From Onchidella celtica (Eukaryota; Mollusca; Gastropoda; Systellommatophora; Onchidiidae): 64,000 nucleotides of DNA. The stretch spans positions 66,603,980-66,667,979 of the forward strand of contig OZ007569.1 in NCBI GenBank assembly GCA_963931925.1. The letters are read 5' to 3'. The position numbers were made by a program, and so were the translations under genes. Shown here piece by piece: positions 49,101 to 57,959 of this stretch. Below the pieces are notes generated by a model, which saw only the letters and a program-made list of their open reading frames with translations, did not search any database and had not been told where the DNA came from. Within the stretch, counting starts at the first letter, position 1, and every line of letters starts with the position of its first letter.

Positions 49101-49317
49101 ACAGGAAAACACAGAGGCAATAGCTGCAGCTATAATTGACGAGACCGATGAAGGAGAGGAAGCGACTTCGATGCCTCTGGAGACAGTCATGCCTAAGCTA
49201 GAACAGACCGAAACCTACAGGGATGTACAGTACGCTAGATCAGGATCAGAGAGAACAGATGCAAGAGCTCATGGAAGAATACAAAGATATATTTACCGAT
49301 GTACCGGGGCTCACTGA
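46159..49317 (+). CDS. retrotransposon Gag-protease-integrase polyprotein
   Basis: 1,052 codons open. In order: a Glu/Arg-rich coiled coil (about 20-80); a capsid region whose later part (YRRKFRESRL...LVREQ...ELVEMADLY, about 170-260) resembles the SCAN fold known to derive from GMR1-like Gag; two CCHC knuckles, CFNCGSPNHLSRQC at 290 and CFVCGSLLHIARFC at 331; an aspartic protease DTG at 437; an integrase HHCC region from about 637; a DDE core with D707, D767 and E803 (D-E spacing 36); and a GPY-like tail, WKGPYKV. The chosen ATG is the first in the frame; an upstream start is possible. The final 30 codons overlap the RT frame and look non-coding. Confidence 0.9.
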   Translation: MLAVFTGQLLMDYLGALKLARQEGISDEEFKIRWDEEKAQNREQRAIEREEKEREREEKEKERQLERERMECERELAKNGCHNGKGNGKSAAPKVPKIAIFDDSREDLDSYLKRFERLAQANDWEEDTWADMLGALLTGRALDVYSGLSDEDSRDYEKVKKVLFKKYHLTAEGYRRKFRESRLDKDETYTQLSVRLQRYFERWVDLSEAERTMEGITDLLVREQMLKIVDCNLSIYLKERDPKSVHELVEMADLYSEAHQSKRGLEQQQKSGKRVEESRSKGLGVSKPVCFNCGSPNHLSRQCDQGRTKKGAAATVEDNRGKSQRESGRGCFVCGSLLHIARFCRKRQKETTAVVLTSDEEADDSQWESSGRANTQPGAEQSVGPQTFISWETEGKSIELEGSTEHEPEDDVPENDLSAPFLEKGRIGDKEITILRDTGCTCAIIKRDKLPPNSLTGKNRSYVLMDGTRRSAPVAEMWVETPFYTGLLKALVVEDPVADLIIGNIKGASLEKISVVLTRSRKVEIDKEEHECENASAKVSQTTDNEEAKGNSTEEVRVGAKIGELTPGEIARAQREDETLRVLRERATLEQSAEVGTHIKESKGIYYRVKKAGAGHADVEQLLVPKQYRSELMKIAHEGVFGGHLGISRTQDRIMQSFFWPGIGADIGRFCRSCDACQRTSNKGRVTKVPLVPTPLIDTPFSRVAIDLVGPLPRTEHGRSRYILTLVDYATRSPDAVALRGISAEQVSEALMEIFSRLGIPKEIVSDRGSQFTGELMREVSALLKTKQIFCSPYHAMANGLCERFNGVLKNMLRRGAHDRPKDWDGMLCPLLFAYRETPQASTGFSPFELVFGHPVRGPLAILKNLWTGEAESETRSSYEYVVDMRERLEDAMKVVAENSSVEKHRQKKYYDRGAEQRKFQVGDSVLILLPSDGSKLQMTWKGPYKVEEQRGSVNYMVNVKGKRRLYHANMLKKYIEREDEQENTEAIAAAIIDETDEGEEATSMPLETVMPKLEQTETYRDVQYARSGSERTDARAHGRIQRYIYRCTGAH

Positions 49318-49846
49318 CCTGATCAAGCACAAAATCCCATTGCTAGATCAAAAACCTGTGAAGGTAAGACCCTACCAACTACCGTACTCAACTAGAGAAG
49401 CTGTCAATGCTGAGGTAGGCAAGATGCTTGCGGCCAGAATCATCGAACCGTCCGAGTCCCCGTACAATAGTCCAATTGTATTAGTTAAGAAGCCCGATGG
49501 TCAACATCGTTTCTGCAACGACTACAGGCGGCTAAATGTTGTGACTGCCGATGACGCCGAACCGATGCCTGAGGTAGAAGCCATTATTTCCAATCTAGCG
49601 GAGGCAAAATATTTCACCAAGCTGGACTTGACAAAGGGCTTTTATCAAGTTCCGATGGCCGAGGAAGATAAACACCTGACGGCGTTCGCCACACCGTTTG
49701 GGCTATACCAGTACAGGGTCATGCCGTTCGGGTTGAAGGGATCCCCCGCCACATTTAACAGGCTCATGAGGAAAGTATTAAAAGATGCTGGCGAAGGGGT
49801 AGATGCATTTGTAGACGACTGTCTTATACAGTGCAAATTGGCCTGA
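49223..49846 (+). pseudogene. reverse transcriptase, N-terminal part
   Basis: Frame +1 relative to the upstream ORF. It starts in LDQDQREQMQELMEEY, has the family's SPYNSPIVLVKK, FTKLDLTKGFYQ and MPFGLKGSPATF blocks and the catalytic FVDD. It then loses frame at about 49830, just after the active site, ending at a spurious stop. Confidence 0.88.
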
Positions 49847-50093
49847 CCACTTGGAACGTTGTCGGAATGTCTTCGAGCGACTGAGACGGGCAAATTTAAA
49901 AGCTAGACCTACCAAGACGCTAATAGGGATGACAGAAGTCGAGTACTTAGGCCATAAGCTGGGACAGGGGACTGTAAGACCGCAGGAGAGTAAGGTGCGA
50001 GCCATTGTCGACTGTGACCGACCGACGACCAAGACACAAGTGAGGAGTTTCCTGGGGCTAACGGGGTACTATCGGAAGTTTGTACCAAATTAA
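49836..50093 (+). pseudogene. reverse transcriptase, thumb/connection part
   Basis: Continues the RT in the next frame (NWPDHLERCRNVFERL, then EVEYLGHKL and SFLGLTGYYRKFVPN) and breaks again at about 50090. Together with the neighbours it forms one RT-RNase H region in three frames. Confidence 0.85.
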
Positions 50094-50616
50094 CAGTGCA
50101 ATCTCGGCGCCGTTGTCAGACCTCACAAAGAAGTCCCAGGGCACAAAGTTCGCGTGGGGACACGCGCAGGAGAACGCGTTCAATGCCCTAAAAATTTGTT
50201 TGAGTTCCGAGCCGATACTACGGATGCCAGACTGGAACAAGGAACTGATTCTCCAGACAGACGCATCTAACCTTGGAGTGAGTGGCTGCCTACTTCAAGA
50301 AGACGAGGGTACGAAGTATCCAGTTGTATATGTTAGCAGAAAGTTGAAACCCGCGGAGAAGAACTACTCAACAATTGAAAAGGAATGCCTGGCCATAGTT
50401 TTCGCCGTTAGTAAGTTGCAGGCGTATCTGTATGGGAGAAACTTCGTGTTAGAGACGGACCACCGACCTCTAACTTGGATGCGAACTAAAGACCAGAAGA
50501 ACGCGAGGGTAACTAGATGGAACCTGGCGCTGCAACCATATAACTTTCGAGTCAGCAACATCAGGGGGCGAGACGCTCTATGGGCCGACACTCTATCTAG
50601 ATTACCAGTAGATTAA
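50080..50616 (+). pseudogene. retrotransposon RNase H
   Basis: Carries APLSDLTKKSQ, ILQTDASNLGVSGCLLQ (first catalytic Asp), EKECLAIVFAVSKLQAYLYG and LETDHRPLTWM, the gypsy RNase H pattern. It ends DTLSRLPVD and a stop shortly before the polypurine tract. Confidence 0.88.
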
Positions 50617-50654
50617 TAATTTTATTAGCCGATTTTGCCAGGGAAAATCGACTT

Positions 50655-50666
50655 AAGTGGGGGCGA
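50655..50666 (+). promoter_or_regulatory. polypurine tract
   Basis: AAGTGGGGGCGA ends one base before the 3' LTR, the expected plus-strand primer site. Confidence 0.65.
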
Positions 50667-50667
50667 T

Positions 50668-52049
50668 TGTAACAGGGTGATAGATTGGCAAGGTATAACT
50701 AGTAGTTATAATAATATTGTGCCTATAACTAGCGTGGGAAGATAGTTAACGGCGGGGAGACAGAGTCATTGTAGGCCAGAGGGGGAAAGTATGGGATGCA
50801 ACTGAAGCGCTTTGACACCCGAAAAGGGTAGTGTTTACTTGACCGCCGTACTTGTCGATCAGATCACCTGGGAATTGCTTGGGGGGTAGAGCTGTTTCAA
50901 TAGTATTTGACGTGGAGCCGACGAGGGTGGCTATTAGGATAACTAATGCACACTCGGTGGGCGTCTTGGGACGCTACCTGACTGGGTATAAATCCCCGAA
51001 CGCTCCTTCCAACTTCAGACCGCTGAGAGCACTCACCAGCTTCGTGCCGAAGAGGAGACCACAACTGCAACTGTAACTTTGTACTAGTCTTGTGAGTGGG
51101 GAAGGTCAGGGAACCCGCAAACATCCTTTGTCAGAGCGTGGTATCTTTGGTATCTTGTCGGCATTTGAGCTGTTGCTGAGTGGTAAGTTAATTGTACGAT
51201 GTATGTGTATTTTACTTAATGTTCATGATTGTAGAACCTAAATCTAGTGGGTTTACTTTGGTATAACTACTGCCTCTGAGAGAGTCACGGAAACGCCGTT
51301 ACATATATGTTACGAAACCTTATAGGATGGGGTCTGTTAGAGAGAGCGTTATTCTTCGTGGGGAACGTGTAAATATCATTAAAACTGCATTGATCGTTTA
51401 TTCTATTGCCTATATGGGAGCCTATGGAGTATGGGAGCTGCAGCCTGACTTATAACAGTGTCAGCGGTTAAAAGTATTAATGACGAATATCCGTCATGGA
51501 GTAAGTACGGAAGTCATGCCTTCCAGCAGTAGATTAGGAAGTTGCGATTGTTTTTCTACAGAGGAGGAAGAACAACACCTTCTTGGCTTCTCAACTTCTT
51601 GTACTTTGATTAACGACATCGTGGCTTCTTGGCTTCCCGACCTATTGGTACCTGCCGATACCTGTTGATCTAACTGCGCAGTCAAGCCAGGGTAGAGAGG
51701 AAGAACCAGTGCCCAGATAGCGCCATACACCCCTAAAGGAGAGGTTTCCTTATGCTGAATGTTCCCATGTGTTTTATAAAATGTGCTAGAAATTGAATAT
51801 TACGAAGCCATTTAATTAGCATGTACTGATTTGTATCAACTTCATTCCATCGAAATTCACATGAAATTGTATGACCTGTGTTCCTATTATTATTGAATGA
51901 ATTAATAATTATTGTATATATGTAAGCAATACAGATATCGTTTGTTATAACTTATAGAAGAGAGATAGTCGATTATTTAGTGTGTTTGTGCCGTGCCCAT
52001 CACGGCTGGTGTCAGAAGAAAGTTAGTGAGAGAAAGTGGAAACATCACA
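50668..52049 (+). repeat. 3' LTR
   Basis: 1,382 bp, the same length and ends as the 5' LTR; one substitution seen. Confidence 0.93.
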
Positions 52050-52054
52050 CTCAT

Positions 52055-53654
52055 TTTGTGACTCATATATTCCTATATCAAGAGCTAATATAGATTTCCC
52101 TTCTCTCCAGACTTGTCCAAGTGACTTTAGAACCTCACATCTTTCTTTAAATTCTTCTTGACCACAGGCTACCATTCCTTCAAGAACTTCCCTCCATATG
52201 TCTGTAGCTAAACTCCGTTTTTCAATCTCAGACATTTTTTTGCTCTTGGGCCTTTCAATCACACTAACAGAGTGTGATCCTTGACCTAAAACAGGGTGTA
52301 TTTTGTTTAAATTTTCTTTCAACCAGTGGCTGGGAATGTTTGCAAACAATGGTTCATTCGAAACAGATCTAAAGTACAATAAATGCCAACAAGGCAGTTT
52401 TGTCTGAACAAAAAATAAACAACTGCACTTATCATTGCTCACATCATACACAACACTCTCATCTCCACTACCTCTCTTCACATATAGACATTTTCTCTCC
52501 AAATTGACCTGAACCAAACTTTCATCAGGCACTTTCTCTATCTGTTTTTTTAACATTGTGCAAGCTGCAGGGGAAAGTTTAGAAGTGACTCCTTCCAGAG
52601 CCTTCACAAAACATGCAGGGCCATTGTTCACTCTGAGCACCTTTGATCGCAGCGTTAGATCTGTCAGTTTTTGTGAAAATTTGGTGTCTTCAGCATGATG
52701 CATCATCAGTAAGGCACTGATCAAATCTGGCAGGCTTTTATGATGGTCACTGATATCTTTGATTTTTCTGTTCTGTCTCTCTAGAAAATTGTTGGTGAAA
52801 TTCCCCCATGTCACGTGATATTTGGTCAGATGCTGTGCCCAAGGTCTGCTTTAAAGGGATCCAACACTTATCTACATAGCATTTCAAATCCAGGGGTAGA
52901 GCGTTGTATGCAGATGTAAAAACATCTTCAGTGTCCGCATACAACATGCGGAATAAATTTGTTTTAGCTTCTTCTTTATCATGGCAACTTAGAGACCTAC
53001 AGTACTTTGGAATGGCATCCTTGAAAGTTTTTGCCACGTGAAACCTGCAAAGTAATATGTTTGCATCAGGAATAGCTGATCTCAGAGCTGCAATTTCTGC
53101 TCTGTCCTTGTCAACAATTACAGTTTTGGTATTTCTAACAACAGGATTGAGGGAGACAAATTTCGAAATCACATCCCGCAGAGTAAGTTCGTTTTCATTC
53201 CTTACTATGGCATATGCCACAGCATGCCCGCTGTTATCTCCATCAATAACCATCAGCACATACAACGGATACCCCAGATTATTAATACAGTAAGTTCCAT
53301 CAACACAAAGAATATCCGGAAATATGTTCATGTAAGACCTCATGGAGGAGGTCTGAAAAAATATCATAGATATGTCTCCCATTTCATCTCCCTGTACAGC
53401 AAACTGTGCCTCCATGTCAGTTTGAGCCATATCCGTCAGAACCTTCCACGTCTCCTCTTCCACTGTTCTTCCATTTCTTTTAGCTTCTTTCCATTTATAT
53501 ATGGCATTGCTAATATCGTGTCTTCTGAAAGCCTTCCCACTGGTTGACTTCATGTGGCCAAGTAGTTTTCCACAAGATACGCCAAGAGAAGACAATTTAG
53601 TGACTGTTTCTTCCTCTTCAGATGTCATCTGCCTGTCAGAGGCATAGTGGAAGC
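52055..53654 (-). pseudogene. MULE transposase exon 3: DDE core and SWIM finger
   Basis: Acceptor CTGCTAG, entering with GC that completes a Ser codon from exon 2. MULE core: D in ILCVDGTYCINN, D in VIVDKDRAEI, the C..H of LLCRFHVAKTF, and E in NNFLERQNRK. A SWIM finger follows, CSCLFFVQTKLPCWH (CxC then CxH), as in ZSWIM3-like proteins and MULE transposases. A one-base frame change near 52850 separates PLKQ from the in-frame PWAQHLTKYH region. The exon runs into the LTR element at 52054 and resumes at 44515. Confidence 0.85.
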
Positions 53655-54677
53655 CTAGCAGAATGAATAAGAAAGAAGAGAGTTGGTAAACGGTACATGA
53701 AATAATAACTTAAGATCAGAGTGCCACTATTAATTCTAACAGTGGGAATTTTTAGACTGCTGAAGTTTCCTTCTCTTACTTTTATTAATTTGTTCAAACT
53801 TCTTGTTTCATGAATTCTATTTAATGATTCAGATCCTTTGGATTTCTACCTTTTATAATGGTTATGATGAAATCGGCTCTGAAAAAACCCCCGAATGTGT
53901 GGCATGCAATTGGAAACTATCAATAAAGCATATTTTGACTGAATGTGTAGATTTCATGCATATCTGAAGAAGGCACTATGCCTGCAAATCCATGAAATAA
54001 TTATTTCCTAACATCGATCCACAGCATGTCTTGTCCTTTCTGAAAGAGGCTAAGATCTACAGCTTAATTTATGAACGTTCATACGCATTTACAAAACTCT
54101 TTTCAGATTATGTATATTATGTCTTAAAACCCAACTTTTAAGAATTTTACCAGTGCAATAAGATAAATATGGAACTATTTAATTCTGTTTGTGAAATCTA
54201 CAAGCTCTGCATGCCAAACATGAATAGAGTACCAAATAAACCGTGAAAGGCACAAAGTGGTCGTTACCATACCAGCACCGTAAAACCCAATCTCAAAATC
54301 ATGATTCCACTATAATCATAATGGCTGGCAGCCCTGCTTAAAAAATGACAACAATAAAAAGTAATGAGTTTCAAATTACAAGAAAAAAAAAAAAAGGTTA
54401 AGGGAATGTGCAAAGCGCAAATAAAAATATCTCTCTGAACACAGACATGATTACTAAATAAGAATTAAACCACAGATTTTTCTGTTTTTCCATTATATAC
54501 ATGTGCGGATTTTGCTACCATCTTTTGATTTTGGTGGCTGCATGTGGAAATGGCTTTTCCATTCTCCACTATTCCCCTTTCCCTAAGATATCACTTTGAA
54601 CAGTCTCTAAGGAAGAACCGCAAAATCAGGAAGTATATATAATTATACATGTAATAAAATATTTGAATGATAATTAC
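53655..54677 (-). other. MULE transposase intron 2
   Basis: 1.0 kb, AT-rich, with GT-AG borders; nothing else recognised. Confidence 0.7.
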
Positions 54678-54793
54678 TGGATGCTGATGGGTGGTCATGG
54701 TTGTGGCCCAGTTCACACGTGGCAATCTCCAAAACATCTTTGTCTCTTCTTGCAACAATCTTCAGCTTCACAGGACATGCAATCTTGTTTGAG
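54678..54793 (-). CDS. MULE transposase exon 2: FAR1/ZSWIM-like finger, second half
   Basis: Acceptor CTATTCAG, donor CCA before GTAATT. It encodes SNKIACPVKLKIVARRDKDV, then LEIATCELGHNHDHPS. The C...HNH pattern is the FAR1/FLYWCH-like DNA-binding region at the start of MULE and ZSWIM3-type proteins. It is one base in and one base out, matching exons 1 and 3. Confidence 0.8.
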
Positions 54794-57297
54794 CTGAATA
54801 GTAGAAATACAAAATGTGAGACTAGATGCCTGGGAAAACACCTAAAGACATCATTAACAATTGTAAATGAAAATGTCCCGTTAAATAAATAAGGAGTACA
54901 CCAATAGGAACATGTGACTGATAATTTATAGTTGGGGTATCCAACTTTGGCATTTCATAAATTGAGGGAGGACTATATATATCCCTCTCGTATTTCAAAC
55001 ATTTTGAATCAATACCAACACCTTTCCCCACTTATTGCAAAACACTAAATCTTAACCCTCGTCCCGCATTGAGTCAACTCGTCCACGTAACACCCTGTGT
55101 GGGGAAAGCCAGTGACCAGACAGCTGATCGTTCACGTGTTGCCAATAACTTCTGCAGTCGGGTCAATCGGGTCCTTTTGAACACATGTATCGTGTTTATT
55201 TTAGGGTGCAATAACAACAATAATAGTGGATAAATCGTAAGTGACCCCTGTGATATTTGGATACAGTACTTGTGATGAGATGCAAGAATTTTTGCATTTA
55301 CATACCGTTTAACACACATTTTATCTTTTTCCCAAGAGCTCTGCCCTTTATTTGTCCCTCAGTCAGGCCATTCAGGTGAACAAATTATTTTTTAAGCCAG
55401 GGACTTAATGTACTAACCACATGTATCATGGCGTTGCCTTCTCCCTCCTCCACTATAGATGAAAAGGTTCTACTTACTATGATGTTAATTGTTCGTTTTC
55501 TTAGCACATCTTTAACAAGAGATTTGGTTTCCAGCTGGTAAGCTATATACATTTACTGAAAAATGCAACACAATATCTCTCTAATTACTACATTAAACAA
55601 AGATAACGACCAACAACAATAACGTCAGTCATTTTCTCCCAGTCTTCCCTGAAGAAAAGCTTAACAAAAGACACCCTTATGCAGCATGCCCTAGTATTAC
55701 ATGTATATCGGAATTCATTATTATATTACAGACATAGAACGGTTTTTCAAATATTATGCAGATGGCCCTTTTCTTCTCATTTCACATGTAGACGACAACC
55801 AGCATCAATATTCAAAGTCAAATGTTTCCCTAAGATTTCCCTCAGATAGAATTTCAGACAGCCCCCCCCCCCCCCCCACAATAGCTACGAATAGTTGCAT
55901 CGTAATAAATGTAATCGGACGATGTACCCCTTTGTTAGACATAGTAGGGGTTGAAAGGATATATAAATGGCGAAACAAGCGAAACTAGTCTGAAAAAAAA
56001 AACGTGACAAAAATGATAGTTGTAGCAACCGAATTTAAACCAAAAACATGAGAAGCAGTGTTGCTGGACAATAAATTGGCCTCCCGCTGCACCCGGTTTA
56101 GAATTTGTAGGCCACAATATTGGCCTCGCATGCAATATATTGGCCTCCTGCAGAACGAAGGTTAAAATGCCAATTTTCAACTCAAATGTCAAAGTTTTAT
56201 CAATCAAACAGTTTATTTTGTCCTATGAGAGGAAGGCCGCGCGGAACGTGGAGAAGAGCCAGAGAAAATGATGTGCAACGAAGCGGAAAGACTTGGAATA
56301 ATGTAAAGAGACTGGCCCATGATAGAGAGGGATGGAAAGTGTTTGTTGGTGGCCTATACCCTGATCCAGGGTGAGAAAGGCAATGATGATGATGATGATG
56401 ATAGGCCTTTGAAAATCTTACTGATAGAAATTGTGAGCACCATCTTAGTAGCTTGTGCAGAAGTATGAGATGCATTCGGAAGGGAAGTCCATCCAAATAT
56501 TCCAAACTTGAGCCAAACAATAAGTCTTCAAAAAACTGATTTGAAGACATTATTGTGAAATAAAGAACGCACTCACGTTTTCTGTGGTATGGTGCCCATT
56601 TATAAATTATGTACACAAATCTTTCCCCCCCATTGTTTATTCATACGTCATGACTCTTCCTAACTCTAGTCAAGAAAACGTGGTGATTTCAGGACTGATA
56701 GTGATACAGACTTTTACAGTGATAGATCTATCTATTCTTAATTCTAAATTCTAGTAGGCCTACTACTACTCTACTGGTTTTGAAAAGAAAAAAAATCATG
56801 TTTGCAGTAAATTAGCTCGTAATAGTTCATCCAAACTTCCATACTAAATCTAGTAGGCCTAGTGTCTCTCCCTGCTCCCCTTCCCCCCCATACACATTAC
56901 ACAAAATCCCTGACTAATGCAGCACTCCTGTCAAGTCAATCTTCTTCGTTGTAATCTTGATTGCAAAAGGAAGGAATTGCGAATGCACCCCAAACACATT
57001 TAATACTAATAATAGCGTGAATACTCTCTTCCCCTTACTTGTGTAAGTTTTGATGAACACTTCATTTTGCCTGATGATGCTAAGCCCTTCAATCCTTTGT
57101 TGACCCTTTACTGAATAGGCCTGCTCAAGATCTCAAGTGGGGTGCTAGATCTAGCCTAAATCTATCTGTCTGAGATCTAGACTCTACTAGTCTAGATCTA
57201 GAGTCTAGATCTAAAAATCAGAATGCTGTCTTAAATATTGTGTGACTGAGGTGGATAAGGAAATCCTTCCTCACTTTAAAAGTCTTGATCATATTAC
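54794..57297 (-). other. MULE transposase intron 1, 2.5 kb
   Basis: Contains a nested LINE tail (56215-56402), a C tract near 55862-55877 and a CTAGATCT patch near 57160-57215. Otherwise unassigned. Confidence 0.7.
56215..56402 (+). mobile_element. LINE 3' end, nested in the MULE
   Basis: Encodes RGRPRGTWRRARENDVQRS, then KTWNNVKRLAHDREGWKVFV and GGLYPDPG, then stop: the C-terminal tail common to many animal LINE ORF2 proteins. It ends in an ATG/GAT microsatellite (56383-56402), a usual tail for such elements. Severely 5'-truncated. Confidence 0.75.
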
Positions 57298-57590
57298 TTA
57301 ATGTTTAAAAACTGTACTTGTGCATTCCCGAATCTTTCCTCGTGAAGCAAATGTGCCCTCATGAATGCATCGTAGGTGAACCCAGGGCCGCAGGCATACT
57401 GAAAATCGTGGCGATAGTGCCGATTAACATCTTTTATTTTTGAATTGGCCCGAGCCACGGTCATATTGCCATTTCCTTTCACCAGTTTTTCATTTAGTTG
57501 TTGTTTTCTCCTCTCCAGCACTGCCTCAAACTCAGCAAAAGTACGAAATGTCTGCCCTTCGTACAGTTGAAGATTTGCATCTCCCTCCAT
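57298..57590 (-). CDS. MULE transposase exon 1
   Basis: Starts MEGDANLQLYEGQTFRTFAE and runs to HYRHDFQYACGPG and HEERFGNAQVQFLNI. It is 97 codons plus AA, donor before GTAATA. The two spare bases and exon 2's first base make a codon, so the join is in frame. The FxTFAEFE start and a Cys-containing second half fit the N-terminal domain of ZSWIM/MULE proteins. The ATG is only about 95 bp from the right terminal repeat. Confidence 0.75.
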
Positions 57591-57685
57591 GTTTCAGGCA
57601 ACGAAAAACGACATCGGAAATCGGAAGTACTAGGCTAAATTTAGACCAATAACAATTCCATGCAATTGGTGATGACGTAGTACAC

Positions 57686-57746
57686 TATCTTCCCTACCTA
57701 TGCAAAGTGCATAGGTAGGGAATATCTTCCCCACCTATGCACTTCC
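57686..57746. repeat. MULE right terminal inverted repeat
   Basis: Inverse of 40338-40398 with three mismatches. It holds one full and one partial hairpin unit. Confidence 0.85.
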
Positions 57747-57755
57747 TTTTAAAAA
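57747..57755. repeat. MULE target-site duplication, right
   Basis: TTTTAAAAA, a direct copy of 40329-40337. Confidence 0.8.
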
Positions 57756-57945
57756 TTACAGTACACTTTCTAGATTGTGCTAATGCACATTTATTGATAA
57801 TACAGGAAATGTCAACTTCACGGACAAGTTGATGTTCAATAATCATTGGGTTGACATTGTTCAATCTGTATTGACCCATGGTGTTCTTTAGATCATTTTT
57901 AATCCTGTCCAGTTTTGAAAATAAGCGTTCTTTGCTGCCGTTCAT
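57756..57945 (-). pseudogene. hAT transposase dimerisation-domain remnant
   Basis: Encodes NGSKERLFSKLDRIKNDLKN, then TMGQYRLNNV and EHQLVREVDI. This matches the hAT C-terminal dimerisation pattern (ERxFSxLKxIK...RLxxL). The frame runs into the MULE end; on the far side of the MULE the same frame reads one more codon and then TAG (40324-40326), so the MULE landed at the very end of this ORF. Upstream there are stops or an exon border. Confidence 0.6.
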
Positions 57946-57959
57946 AACAAAGACTAGTC

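Larger units (their letters stand above)
44516..52054 (+). mobile_element. GMR1-type Ty3/gypsy LTR retrotransposon nested in the MULE gene
   Basis: Two 1,382-bp LTRs (44521-45902, 50668-52049) are flanked by the 5-bp duplication CTCAT (44516-44520, 52050-52054). Internal order is PBS, Gag, protease, integrase, then reverse transcriptase, RNase H and PPT. Integrase before RT is the Ty1/copia-like order found in the GMR1 group of gypsy elements. The LTRs differ at one position that I saw (G/A near 44784 and 50931), so insertion is recent. Pol is broken by frame changes. Confidence 0.93.
40338..57746 (-). mobile_element. 17.4-kb Mutator-like (MULE) transposon with nested insertions
   Basis: The ends are about 61-bp inverted repeats (40338-40398 and 57686-57746) with three mismatches, beginning GGAAGTGCAYAGGTRGGGAA when read inward. 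They are flanked by a 9-bp direct duplication. Inside, on the minus strand, is a split MULE-type transposase gene with exon 1 only about 100 bp from the right end. A 7.5-kb LTR retrotransposon and a LINE tail are nested in it. Without the LTR element it would be about 9.9 kb. Confidence 0.85.
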
